This document shows, one piece after another, positions 9,487 to 20,671 of a DNA stretch of 64,000 nucleotides. This stretch comes from Phytophthora hibernalis. Lineage: Eukaryota; Oomycota; Peronosporomycetes; Peronosporales; Peronosporaceae. Both the position numbers and the translations under genes were made by a program. Each line of letters starts with the position of its first letter. Position 1 is the stretch's first letter. The notes under the pieces are model-generated. The model did no database searches and was not told where the DNA came from. It was given only the letters and a program-made list of their open reading frames with translations. The stretch lies in NCBI GenBank assembly GCA_012656075.1, contig JAAKBF010000083.1, forward strand, positions 369,821-433,820, written 5' to 3'.

Positions 9487-12400
9487 CTACGCATCGGATT
9501 TAGTCTTTTGACGAGTCGATCGTCGAGGGTTGCGGCGTACGGGGACACTCGCAGGTTCCTTCCGTCGCCCCTTTGAACGGGAGATCGGCGTGCTAAACTC
9601 TTCATCGATGCGCTCCAGCTCCATGCCTTCTAGCTCCTCCGACGCCGGCGACATCGCATGATCTGAATGGTAATGTGCAACTTCAAGCCGCGAGTCCGAG
9701 GATGGCTCGCGCACGAATTGATACCGTTTTGGAGTCATCATAACGTCGGGAGTATCGGAATCAGAGGGTGGTGTCGTGGCTTGCTGCATGGTTCGGTTCT
9801 CAGGAACATCTGCAGTCGCTGTTTCCATCTCCTGCGAACCAACAGGGGAGCTTCCGTCGGCCATACTGTCAGAGTTGCGTGGCTTCAGCGAGAAATCTGA
9901 AACATAGAGGTTAGTACGGGGTAATGTAAACAAAGGATAGAGTCTCGCAACTCACCATCCGTGGAGCCTACAGCTTTAGGAGCGGGTGGTGCCACGGATG
10001 TGGAAGCGAAAATAGGGTTGATCTTGGAGCGAACTGGCGGGGTCCCAAGTGGACGACGGTCTACAAGTAGGAATTGAGGCGCATTCGTTAGTGTGAATGG
10101 CGTCGAATGAACTCAAACTAATGAATTAGTCTTTCTTACCACCAAGCGGAGAGACGAGAGTCTGCAGCGGAGTAGAGGGCAAACTGGACGGCTTTGCGGG
10201 GGTGATCCAAAATTTAGGGCTTGTCGAGCAATACCACGGGACGCCGATGAGGTGGTGGTGACAATCGGGTTCGGTCGGGTGAGCGCGTGCAAAGCAGAAT
10301 CAGGGCTCGAGTCGATGGACCCGATAGAGATGTCGGCAGCGCTAGCCTTTCCCTTTCCTTTCCCTTCGTAGGTGTCGGCGTCCTAGCGCCAGCCACTAGG
10401 GAGAAGACTCAATAGACCGCGTCGCAACACTGGATCCTTGTCGAGAGGAAAAGATGCCTGGGGAGTAGTCAAATTCCCCGGCTTCTCCCATTTCTTGGAA
10501 ATGTGTCAATTGCTCTGCCGGCGCAGAGACGAAAGCGCTTCCGACTGAAGTAACATCCCTTTCCTCCTCGTCAATATCTGAGGGTCTTGGTGCCGCGGCC
10601 GATGATGCGGATGGCGTCGGCGCGGATGTTTCATCATCCGAAACATCTTCCATGTCCTCATTCTCCAATAGCGCTGGTTTCGAGGACTGATGGCGCTGTC
10701 GGTCTCCTCGTACCTTCGAATTCCTACTTCTGTGCGGGAAGGACTTTGCAGGAGGTTCAACACACATGTTCGAGAGCAATGCCGCTCTGATGCGCAAACT
10801 GGGTTGGTTCAACGCTGCCATTGCAATCTCAGTGTCACCCCGGGACATCGCTCGAATCATCGCCAGGTGCTCGTGGTGAACGTCCCAGGCCTGCTCATAC
10901 TTATTTCGGAGGATATAGTACATCACAAGGAAGTCTACGCGCTTGATGTTTTCATCCCGAAGAATGTCTTCGTCCCCAACAACATTGCTCTCCATCATGT
11001 AAGTGTGGAATAGCTTTTCCTCCTCAGGCAGTAGCGTCACACCTTGAACCAGTTCCTTCAGTCGATGGCTCTTCATCAGCCAGTTAAACAACAAATCAAG
11101 CAGGTCCGGCCGCTTTTGACTGCGAACCAGAGACAGCGCACGCTCCCACAAGTCCAACTCGAGAGAAATTACAACAACCAGTTCTGTCGCTGCTGGTGCA
11201 GCCTGCAGATCCACTCCGAATGTGTTCCATACTTTCCACGCAACAAGACTCTCACCTCGGTGGACCAGTGTCTCGAGCAAGTGAAGAATCAGATCGGCTT
11301 CTAAATCGTACTTTTGGTGGAGGTGCATCGCACTCGACTGCTGCAGAAGAGCGATAGCGCTCTCGTAAATAGCACCAACTTGGTCGTCTCCCGACGTCTT
11401 AATCACGACGGCGTTCTCCACCAGCCAAAGTGCCAATAGCGTCAACTTCATATCGTCGCGAACGTTAAGCTGCGCGGCAAGTGAGTCTGCCAACGACCGC
11501 ATCTTTTTGGCAATCCGTGCACCGCTTTGTGTGTGCTGTTTCCACACACTCAAATAGGCCCTGTCCAGGCAGAAATACAGCAGCAAAGCCACCTGCACGC
11601 GAAAGTATCCCTCGATAGGCTCGCGATCAACTTCATCGCCGTAAAATCGAACCACGTCCTCCTGAATACTCGGCGTCCGCAAGAGCTCTAGCAGCTGTCC
11701 AAGTTGCGTCGGTGGGCAGCTTCCTCCCAGATTCTCCAACGACACACTCGCGCTCTTCATCACATGTTCAATCAGTAGCATCGGTTCCTTCAGTCTACTC
11801 ACTGACGACAGATTGCTGCCGAAAATCTCTTCAAACTGTTCGCGATACGTTACGCGCAGCGACCTCGCCTGGCTGTAAAAGGCGTTGTACATCTCTCCGT
11901 CCGCCGCCACTCCGTTCTCATCCAGCCACAGCATGCAGTTGCACGCACACGCCACACTCTGAGTACGAGCCAATAGATGCAGCAAGTTCTGGATGCCTTC
12001 AGTCGTGAGTCGCGCGAGCTCCGTCTCACCACGCACTTTCCCTCTGCGTCCACACCGCTGGAGCTGTACGCGGCCTGTCTAGAGCCGTCCTTGAGTCTCT
12101 CTGTAAGAGCAATTAGGATCATGCGTAGTCCATTGAGCTGTCGCAGTTCCTGCTCCACAGCCTCCGTCTTGGCTGATTGGGGGACTCTCGACCGCTGTAC
12201 TGCTTTTCACTAACCATCTCGTTCACGTTCTGCTCGACCGCTTCCAGGCGACGACGCGCCCACTGCTGCACTGCGATTGGCTCCTTCAGGACGTAGTTCT
12301 TGACGCCTGCAAAGGCCCATCGGACGCCTGATGGGGCTTCTCGGCACGTACGTAGGCCACCACGAGGTGCGCCAGGCCGCTCTTGAGACACAGTTCGAAG

Positions 12401-12669
12401 AGTGCACTGCGCTGTACCAGATGCTGTGCGCCTGACTGGCCTGCGTGCTGCGAGGCGTCCACATTGGCGCGACGGAAGACGCCAGACACGGAGAAGAACT
12501 CGAACGTCTCGGCAGGCTCCACGAACGGCTGCCAGCCGAACTCGGCGAAGCGCTCGAACACCTGTACGCACGAGAGACGTGGGGAACAGTTAGAACTGAA
12601 GACACGCAGAGGAGGGCGTGTAGGGGGCATGACTCATGCCATGAGAGGACCTACCGGCAGGAGCATCAT
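9487..12669 (-). CDS. ELYS-like domain nucleoporin-type protein
   Basis: Large protein of roughly 970 aa with a helical middle resembling the ELYS (AHCTF1/HOS1) domain, including VDFLVMYYILRNKYEQAWD near 10900-10960. The C-terminal part is low-complexity, Ser/Pro/acidic and ends in basic stretches (RRNPRRSTRQKT), which would suit chromatin or nuclear pore association. Proposed exons: 12669-12655 (five codons from ATG), 12561-12215, 12172-10140, 10060-9956 and 9896-9487. Several one-base losses are apparent (near 12317, 12029, 10396, 10340 and 10228), so the reading frame is reconstructed in segments. In animals ELYS seeds nuclear pore assembly on chromatin; that role here is inference. Alternatives are another alpha-solenoid scaffold, or a plant HOS1-like protein without its RING. 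Confidence 0.55.
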
Positions 12670-12962
12670 TCTTTCCCTCCAACGCGGCTTGTGCGCCAAG
12701 AGGCTCCCGCGCGAAGACAAGGCATACAAATTTCAAGTTCGGCTTACAAATTGCAAGGTTAAGAGATAAACCTGGTATACAGCATACCGGGGTGTAGGAT
12801 AACGTACGGTAGATTCTACCGGTTTGAAGTTGCAGTGAGGTTGCGAGCATGCTGAGGATGCCAACCATGACGCCAATGCGATGGAGATCTGTACGATAAA
12901 TAAGGTAGATAACAGTCTATTACTTTCCTATGGTAATAAATGAACGGAGCACGCGACTTCTC

Positions 12963-13820
12963 TCAGCTCAGCGTGTGTCTATCCGTGGTGGCCTTCGTGT
13001 CGTGCACGTAACGTCGAGCAGCACCGTCGTCCATGCTACTGCGTGCTGCGCAGGGCTCTTCACGACACATGGGGCAGTGCGTGTTGCCGTGCAGCCACTC
13101 GAGCAGACATTCCTCGTGGAAGGCGTGCAGACACGGCAGTTTGACGACGTTCATGCCGACGCACTCCTCGTCGTCCCAGTCGCCGAGGCAGATGCTGCAG
13201 CACTCGCTGCTGCTCACGCTCTCAACCATCTCCAGCAGGTTACTGCGGGAGTCCACGACCACATCCTCGAGTGACAACACAGCCAGCTTGAGCTTGGTCT
13301 CGCTCTCGATCTGCTTGTCCGGGTACTCGAGGAAGTCACGCAAGATCGTGTAGAGCGCCAGTAGCTGCTTGGTCTCGTCCGTTGCTTCCGCGTCAGTAGC
13401 AGTGACGTCGGCTGCCATTGGGATACTGGAAATGAGCTTGACTAGAGACTGTACGAAGGTTTCGAGTGCCGTGCGGCGTTCAGCAATGATGAAGCCGTTG
13501 TCACAACGGAAGTGGCGGCGTGGAAAGGCAGCCTCCAATGTCTTCTCAAGTGACAGCATGGGGCTGGAGCTCGTATCAACAAGCTGCTGCTTGTACTGCT
13601 TGAGGAACTTGCGCAGTTGCTGGCGTACGGCGTAGAACTCGGAGTAGCGTTTGGCGATGCTCCACTTATTGCGTGTGCTGCGGAACGAGATGTCCATCTG
13701 GTACATGGTGGCGGGGGTGGCCACACCGCCTAGCGCCACTTGGGTGCTGATGTTGAGCGAGTTCTTGGCCGTCTCGTACACGCGCTGCAGACGCTGCGAC
13801 TGGATGCTGAGCTCCGACAT
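12963..13820 (-). CDS. PX domain plus RING-H2 finger protein
   Basis: Intact single-exon gene of 285 aa. Residues about 35-150 form a PX domain (YQMDISFRSTRNKWSIAKRY then SEFYAVRQQLRKFLKQ), which usually binds phosphatidylinositol 3-phosphate on endosomes. The C-terminal 70 residues hold a RING-H2 finger: CSICLGDWDD, then CLHAFHEECLLEWL, then HCPMC. The spacing fits a C3H2C3 zinc-binding E3 ligase. Predicted role: membrane-recruited ubiquitin ligase of the endosomal system; the target is unknown. ATG at 13820 is the first in frame and begins the conserved helical start. The gene has no frameshift, unlike many neighbours. The combination PX-RING is uncommon outside oomycetes as far as I recall. 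Confidence 0.85.
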   Translation of the reverse strand: MSELSIQSQRLQRVYETAKNSLNISTQVALGGVATPATMYQMDISFRSTRNKWSIAKRYSEFYAVRQQLRKFLKQYKQQLVDTSSSPMLSLEKTLEAAFPRRHFRCDNGFIIAERRTALETFVQSLVKLISSIPMAADVTATDAEATDETKQLLALYTILRDFLEYPDKQIESETKLKLAVLSLEDVVVDSRSNLLEMVESVSSSECCSICLGDWDDEECVGMNVVKLPCLHAFHEECLLEWLHGNTHCPMCREEPCAARSSMDDGAARRYVHDTKATTDRHTLS

Positions 13821-14847
13821 GGTGTTGAAGTTGTTCGGGATTTGCTAGACGACCGAAGGACTTGCTCGCGACGAGGCAGATAGGCGAATGAGTTGAGCCT
13901 CGCTGAGCCTCGAGCAAAAGTGAAGCTGAGAAAACGATGTGCTTGTGGCTGGCTGCGACCTGCAGTGCAGTGGAGGTCAGCCTCTATGCACGAAGGCGGA
14001 TGGGTGCGTAATCTGCAAGAAGGACGGCGTTTGATATGGGGTCGCTGGTTGTCGCAAAGTATATATGAGGTGTATATCGTCTGCGGCTTTGATGATGAGA
14101 GGGTGCGGCTGAGGGAGAGTGAGCTTGTTCTTCTTGGCGGTGTGTTTTGGAACTGATGAGGGACAAGCCGTAGATCGCTTGCCGGGTTACCAAAGTATCA
14201 ATAGCGCTAACCAGATGTATCTATGTATTTTCGGGAGTGTCTTGTCGGTGGTGCTTGCAGCACGACTTCCGGCAACGTGTCATAAGTGCTAGAGGATGTC
14301 AAATGTATCGTATCGCAGGTCGGCACCGCAGAGCGTCGCAGCTCAATCCATCACCGCCAGGGACAACCGAGTCTGGTTCTTTTTCCTCTCCCAAAGGCGA
14401 AGGCAACGACACGAACATGAACGGCAGCAAGTACAGCGTGAAGGAAACGGCTGAAGCTGCGATCTAGAATGGTATATCGCTTCAGTCTTCTTTGCCGTGG
14501 CATGTCGGACAAGGCCAGCAAGCAATGCAAAGCTTCAGGATGCAATGCCATAAACACCCGCAGCACTTCAACGTGGCGCGGCCGACATCAAGCCCAGTGG
14601 ATATTGCCGTTGCTTTGTGGACATCAATGCAAGCAATTGCCGGCTTCATGCTTTCATCGCCCCCGCCAGTGGCGATAGGAAATGGCAGTGGCAGCGAGTT
14701 GCAGTTCCACCCATCACGCGCATGCGTCTCTTGGATCTACGGTATCCGTTTGTGGCACAAAATGTGGACCACCTAGTATTATACATTCACGCGACATCGC
14801 GTTGGCTACGCGTCAAGACAGCAGATACCGGTACAACAAGAGCAGCC
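13821..14847. other. Gene-free kilobase between the PX-RING and OST4-like genes
   Basis: Short open frames on both strands have no domain I recognise and none extends beyond about 90 codons. A minus-strand frame near 14525-14351 has a basic, slightly hydrophobic product but no support. One TACCGGTA palindrome lies at 14826-14833, just upstream of the OST4-like start. Confidence 0.5.
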
Positions 14848-15093
14848 ATGGACAAGTACGTGGCGCGACGACGGCGCAGCGCGGCCACCTAGAGCGACAG
14901 CGATCTGCGCTGTGGTGAGGTGCATTCACTAGGTGTTGAAGTACTGACGAGTGCGCGGTGTGGTGTGGTACTTTGCAGCAACGAGATGGACGCGGCACTG
15001 ATGGTGTTTGTAAACTGCCTGGGGGCGGTGATCATGGTCTCCGTGGTGGGCTTCCACTACCTCACGGCCAAGCCCAAAGACGCCGAGCTGTAA
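14848..15093 (+). CDS. OST4: OST4-like oligosaccharyltransferase mini-subunit
   Basis: A 40-aa protein assembled from two exons: an 8-nt first coding exon (14848-14855, ATGGACAA) with a consensus GTACGT donor, and 14979-15093 after a TTTGCAG acceptor. The product has a short acidic lumenal start (MDNNEMDAAL), one hydrophobic span (LGAVIMVSVVGFHYL) and a short tail AKPKDAEL. Length, the N-x-LG pair, the YH-type end of the span and the following A-x-PK match the OST4 subunit of the oligosaccharyltransferase complex, which stabilises STT3 for N-glycosylation in the ER. Read without splicing, the ATG opens only a 14-codon frame, which is why simple ORF calling would miss it. Another small single-span protein cannot be fully excluded. 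Confidence 0.75.
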
Positions 15094-15554
15094 GAGGTCC
15101 AGACAAAGGAGTAGCAGGTATGTTGGCGGCTCTTGTAGAGGAGAAAGCAGCTCTTTGGTGATCCTTTTTCGACAGCGACTAACTTCCAGCTCGTTGATCT
15201 CTTCCGTTCTAGCAGCACCGCCTCATTGCCATTTGCATTGGAGAAGAAGCTGGTAACTCTGCGCTAATGACACAAGTTTTCGAGCTGCAAGAGAACAAAC
15301 TGACCAGCATGGCATCGACTGCGGACGAAGGCGTTGAGTGAACCACAGAGAGGTCTTCAGGCAGCACTAGTCTGTCGACGGCTTTTTAGTTGCTCTGCAT
15401 GTATTAACGTTGGAACATCTTTCTACTGGACAACGTCCGCCCTCCTGCTTGCCATCGCCTTCACTCCCAGACACATGCTTGAGGTTTCGAACCTGCTTAC
15501 TTCACCGTTACTTCTTAACTGAGACCTCTCCTAACGGTTGCAGTCACCAACATC
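15094..15554. other. Spacer between OST4-like and alpha-beta barrel genes
   Basis: 460 bp holding the 3' flank of the OST4-like gene and the promoter of the next gene. Pyrimidine-rich stretches precede the ATG at 15555. No other gene or repeat is seen. Confidence 0.5.
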
Positions 15555-15943
15555 ATGAGCACAGGACGCGTCCGAGTGCTCTGCGAGCGCATCATGAGCC
15601 GCGGCTACGAGCCCCGCGTCGCGCGCCTCATGGAGGACGTCAAGTCCACTGTGCGCGCACAGCCAGGACTGCTCTCGGTGAAAACCTACGCGCAGGTGGA
15701 CGACCACACCAAATACGTCGTCTTCTCCGAGGTACAAATAAATAATCAGACAAGACTCTGCATCTTACAGTTGCTTACCTGCGTGTCTTGCTACGTCAGT
15801 GGGAGTCCAAGAAGGACTTTGACACGTGGCTGGCCAGCAAGGAGTTCCAGAAGTGCACGCAGCAGATCAACGAGCTGCTGGACGTGCCGGGACTGCACAT
15901 GCGCATGTTCAAGACCCCCAAGGACGACGTCTTCCTCCTCTGA
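15555..15943 (+). CDS. Dimeric alpha-beta barrel (ABM-like) protein, copy 1
   Basis: Two exons (15555-15731 and 15800-15943) encode 106 aa. The protein starts MSTGRVRVLCERIMSRGYE and ends PKDDVFLL. The pattern QPGLLSVKTY, KYVVFSEW and DFDTWLASKEF is that of a ferredoxin-like dimeric alpha-beta barrel, as in antibiotic biosynthesis monooxygenase and related small heme- or substrate-binding proteins. No catalytic residues can be named, so the activity is unknown. A paralogue of exactly the same length lies at 52552-52996, sharing the intron just before the Trp of FSE-W. No signal peptide is present, so it is probably cytosolic. Confidence 0.7.
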
Positions 15944-16205
15944 GCAGGAGCATTTCCAACACTGCACAAAAGGCTACAAATGACTACATGTAGAAGAGCA
16001 TTTCTACATTGCGGGTTTGTGTCACATTTTGTTCACTGATTGCAAGGTTTTCTCCTTCCTTGCCTCTTTCTAGCGGCCACATCTTGTATCGTCTAAGGGC
16101 TCGCTGTTTGATCAAAGTGCAACTGCAGTAGTCAAAAAGGGGTTGAAGCCACTGAACACCCTTCGTCCGCTTGCTGCTCACGTCACTGTCGAGGAGTTCA
16201 TCCGT

Positions 16206-17606
16206 TTAGGACGAGTTCTCCGTCTTGCAGCCCTTAATAAAACTCTTTATCCGATCCACAGTCTCCCGGACCGACTTGGTGAACGAGTGCGGCTTGCTGT
16301 CCGGGTCTTCCCCCTTCTCGGCGCGCTCCTGCTCCTCCTTCATGAACTCCTCCATGAGCTCCTCTTGTCGCTCAGACAAGCTCCTGTAACGCAACACAAA
16401 TAAAACAACGTTAGCATAGTGCTATTGCAACCTCGGTTGTAGAAAGGCAGGATAGTACGTACTTTGGAATGCAAACTTGCAGGTTCACCATCTGCGAGCC
16501 GCGGCGGTTCGAGTTGAGTTCCTTGATACCCTTGCCACGCATTTGCAGCACCGTGTCCGGCTGTGTTCCACGCGGGATCCTCATCTCCACCTCGCCCGTC
16601 AGCGTAGGCACCACCACCGTGCCGCCCAATACAGCCTGAGCAACCGAAATCGGCACTTCCACCAGCACATCCGTACCACGACGCTTGAAGAACGGGTCCG
16701 GCAGCACGTGGATACCCACATACATGTGTCCCGACGGTCCACCGCGCGTACCAGCCTCGCCCTGGTGGGCCAGTCGGAGGTTCATGCCCTGGTCCACGCC
16801 CTCGGGGATCTTCACCTCCACCGTACGCGGTTTCTTCACCTTACCCTGGCCACGACACTTCCCGCACGGCGACTCGATGATCGATCCTTCACCCTGGCAG
16901 CGACGACACGGCGTCTCCACTGCAAAGAATCCCTGTTGCATGATCTGCACACCCGATCCATTGCACGTCGGACACATTTTCTTCTTGGTACCAGGTTTGG
17001 CACCCGATCCGTCGCACGAGTCGCACTCGACATTGGCCGTGACGTTCAAGTCCCGCGTCGTGCCCTTCACCGCCTCCATAAAGCTGAGCGTGATGTCCAC
17101 CTGAAGGTCGGCGCCGCGTTGCGGCTGGTTGGCGCTGCGTCGCGAGCGTCCTCCGAAGCTCGCTCCTGGCCGAAGAACTCCCCAAAATGTCCTCAAAGCC
17201 CTGTCCCTGGAAGCCTCCGTCTCCACCAAAGCCGCCCTGCTCATCCACGCCGGCGTGGCCGTACGCGTCGTACTTCTGGCGCTTGTCGTCGTCCCCCAAG
17301 ATCTCCCAGGCCTCAGTGGCCTCTGCGAACTTCTTGGCTGTGTCCGGGTCCGCCTTATTCGTGTCCGGGTGGTACTTCTTGGCCAGCTGGTAGTACTTCT
17401 TCTTGATGTCGTTCTTGCTGGCGTCGCGGGACACGCCCAACACGTCGTACAGGTCGCGCTTGGACGGCTCCATGGCCGCGCGCGCTGTGGAACGATGCGC
17501 ACTGCAGCAGTGCTGACGCGCCGTACGCGAGCGTCTCTGGGCGCCGCGTCTGCGTCCCAATGGCGCGCGCCGCAGCCGAACGCAGCAGCACGGATCGCAT
17601 GGCCAT
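16206..17606 (-). CDS. Type I DnaJ/Hsp40 co-chaperone, mitochondrial
   Basis: Two exons (17606-16463 and 16383-16206), about 441 aa. The N-terminus (MAMRSVLLRSAAARAIG) is a good mitochondrial presequence. A J-domain follows (DLYDVLGVSRDASKNDIKKK), with HPD in KYHPDTNK, then a Gly/Phe-rich linker, and the cysteine-rich zinc domain with four CxxCxGxG-type repeats (CDSCDGSG, CPTCNGSG, CRRCQGEG, CGKCRGQG), then the C-terminal peptide-binding domain. This is the Mdj1/Tid1/DnaJ class that delivers substrates to mitochondrial Hsp70. Apparent one-base losses lie near 17480 (between presequence and J-domain) and twice near 17160-17180. The gene is divergent from CCDC40 over 224 bp and convergent with copy 1 of the alpha-beta barrel protein. 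Confidence 0.9.
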
Positions 17607-17830
17607 CGCAACCTTCAGATTCGGGAATGACACCACTAAATTGTGTGGACGTCAGATTTTGAACGTCAGATTTTTCTAGAAGCTACGGGATCCCTTTTGG
17701 CCAATTGTTGATTATGGAGGGATGTGATTGGTTGAAAAGATACATGATCTGCGACGTGTGAGAACCGTTACGCACGAAACGACGCGAATGGGACCTTGAA
17801 GTGTTGTTTTAGTTCCCGATTGGATTGAAG
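17607..17830. promoter_or_regulatory. Divergent promoter DnaJ / CCDC40
   Basis: The 224-bp spacer contains a direct repeat ACGTCAGATTTT at 17649-17660 and 17663-17674, a CRE-like half-site in each copy, plus CCAAT-type sequences near 17701 and 17730. These are candidate shared control elements; function is inference. Confidence 0.45.
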
Positions 17831-20619
17831 ATGTCGGATGAAGAGCAGCAGGAACTGGCGGCGGTAGACTTCGAAGCGGGAGGGAAAGACGTATTTGAGC
17901 CTGCGATTGATGATGTTGAAGAGGATGAAGAGGACGATCAGGTCGGCGCGCTGAACCCTCAGGAAGACGACAGTGAGGAGGAGGACGACAGCGACGACGA
18001 TGAGGAGGACGAAGATGAAGATGAGGACCCGACACAGACGATTGTAGACATGGGACGTCATGACCGCATGCAGCGCATCCAGAAGGTTCTGTATGAGCAA
18101 CTCGTGGGCAATGACGAACGCGTGTCGCTCGAATTGCGTGAGAAGGAGGAGGAGCTGCGTCGCGCCAAGGCTGCGCGTGAAGACGTGGGTGTTGCACTGT
18201 ATGGAGTGCAGCAGCAACTTGCACAGCTGCAGGTGGCGCTGGAGGGCGCGCACCGTCGACTCACGACATTGCATGACGAACGGTTCTCGAGTGAAGACAA
18301 GCTGGATGAGTGGAAAGCAAGTTCCGAGGAAAAGAAGCTTGCAGTGGAACGGCGTCGTGCGCACTTATACAAGACACAGGGAGAACTTGACTCGCTGAAC
18401 TCGACATTGCGGCAGGTGGAGAAATACAACGACGAGATGAAGCACGAAATTGCTCGTACGCAGCGCGCTGCCGAGAAGGCGGAGGAGTCGATGACTGTTG
18501 CAGAGAAGGACAAGGTGAAACAGGATCTGTACATCGATCGATTGAACGAACAAGTGAAGACATTGCAGGATCAACTCGCAGGTAACGCTGCCCAACTGAA
18601 GACACAGCGAATGGAGACTCAAGCTGCAGAGGAGACGCTACGTGAGGCTTCGGCGCAGATGGAATCTGTTGCATTCGAGAAGAAACAACTATTGCAGCAA
18701 TGGAAGAGCGCGCTCATCGGCATGCAGCAACGTGACACAGCTCTGCAGGCCACCCAAGCCGCTATTTCGAAGGTTGGTGAGGACGAACTAGCATTAAGTG
18801 CTGAGCAGCGCGGCTACAGGATATCGATCGAGAAGGCTCAGCAGGCACACGAGGTCCTTATTGCTACCATTGAACGCTTCAACGCGGAGTTGCGCTATGT
18901 TGAGGAACAGACTGAAAACTTGCGAGCTGAGTATGAGCGCCTCGCTGCTCGCCACGAACTGCTAGCCAAATCCCTAAAACAAACAGAGGCTCAGGTTTCC
19001 TCTGCAGCTTCAGAGGGCAAGAAATTGGAGTCCGAGGCATCCCAAGTGGCGCAGCACCTAGAGACAACGCAGCGTGAACGACACTTACTAGAAGACGAGA
19101 TCGCAGCTGAAAAGAATGACCAGACTACAGTGCACAAGGCAGCTCACAACCTCACCAAGGAGACCCAGAGACTGGTTACGCGTGTTCATGAAAAGAAGTT
19201 GAGCTGTCAAACCTGCGGAACGAAATGGCACGAGTGGGAGTTGACGCACTCAACGTTCAAAATCATACAGCACAACTTGTGGAAGCTCAACGAGCCCTGG
19301 TTGAAGAACTCAAACGCGACGATCAGCGTGTGGAGCGTGCAGAGTTGGAGATTCGCCAGCGCAATGATGAAATCGAAAAGAAGATGCTGCGTCTGGACCG
19401 CCTCAACAAGAAATACGAGCAACTTGTGAGTAAAATGGAGGATGCCGATACAGGTCCTCTTGAGGCGACTATCAAGAACTTGGTGCGCGAAACCAAGGTG
19501 GGCAGAGAAGACAACACAGCCAAACAGAAGCAGTGGCTCAACACTCAGACTGCACTTGTGCATGCTGCCAGTGAAGCTCAAGAGCTGAGTGAACGCAACC
19601 AAGAACGAAAAAGCAAGACCAGTGTACTTGAGCAGAAACAATTACGACTACAGCACGAACTCCAAGAAATGCAGCGCGAGCTCCGAGATCTCTCGAACGG
19701 AATCGCTACGCTTCATGCTGACACAGGGCGTCTGAATGAACTTATTGCTCGTCAAGGTTCAAAGCATGACGAAATGCTTAACAGCAATCATTCCCTTGAA
19801 CTTGAGTTTGCCAGCGAGCTGCGAGAGCTAGAGACAGCATCCGTTGCGATGGAAGCACGTGCTGCTGCATTACGTCAGGAAAAGCACGAGTTGCTGGACC
19901 GCGTGGTGGAAGTCGAGCGACAGCTCATGCTTTGGGAGAAGAAAATTCAGCTAGAGAAGGAGACCCAAGCTGCACTAGACCCTGAAGTTGGCCAGGCTGA
20001 GGCTCGAAGCATGGAGAAAGAAATTCACCGTATGCGTCTGAGACTTGAGGCCTTGCAACGCAACCAAGAGCAGATGCTGCAAGATATGGAGCAGGCTGTA
20101 CACAAACGCGATCTCATCGCTTTACGTGGGCGCAGTAAAAGGAGCAGGAAGCTGATCTCACATTTGCTGCTCTTACAGCAAAGGTCTCCACCCTACAAAA
20201 TCAACTGCGCAAAAGTGAACGCGATGCCGGAAGACTGGACAAGCGTGTTCGCACACAACTTGTAGCTGGCGAGGATGTATCTTTCCAACTCGAGAAAGCC
20301 TCTGCTGAGCTCAAAGTGGACGAAGAGCGTGGGTTGTCTCTTCAACGAGCAATTAATGCCTCTCTACGACAAGCAACGATACATTGACGCTGCAGCACGC
20401 AAATTGCGCATGATCAAACGGTTTGACTCTTTATGTCGTGGAGTGGGCAACAGTCCATCTAACGAGACACAAGCGAACGAAGCATCGCAGAAGGCGATGG
20501 AGGGAGTCGAAAAGGTTCGAGCCATCGTTGCCATGCTGCAGAAACATAACCCACACCTGGCTGAAGTTCTTCCTCGCGTGCTTTTACTTGCTGAAGACCC
20601 ACTACCGATGGACAAGTAG
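17831..20619 (+). CDS. CCDC40: CCDC40 axonemal coiled-coil protein
   Basis: About 929 aa, almost entirely coiled coil after a very acidic N-terminus (residues 1-75). Diagnostic stretches are REDVGVALYGVQQQLAQLQ near residue 120 and EIHRMRLRLEALQRNQEQML towards the end, both characteristic of CCDC40/FAP172. CCDC40 with CCDC39 forms the 96-nm molecular ruler that places inner dynein arms and radial spokes on the flagellar doublet, so this gene implies motile zoospores. ATG at 17831 follows the short divergent promoter. The frame shifts near 19213, 20140 and 20360, each compatible with a one-base assembly loss; the C-terminus ends at 20619. Single exon as far as can be seen. Confidence 0.85.
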
Positions 20620-20671
20620 CAGAAAAACTATTTGATTGCGCGTTAAATATGTGCATCCTGTCTAACCTTCA

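Noticed and set aside
13893..14566. Several frames of 60-90 codons on both strands between the PX-RING and OST4-like genes
   Set aside because: They overlap each other, lack domains and show no codon bias like neighbouring genes.
16477..17406. 309-codon plus-strand frame opposite the DnaJ gene
   Set aside because: Antisense of the zinc-finger and C-terminal domains; product is Arg/His-rich without a domain.
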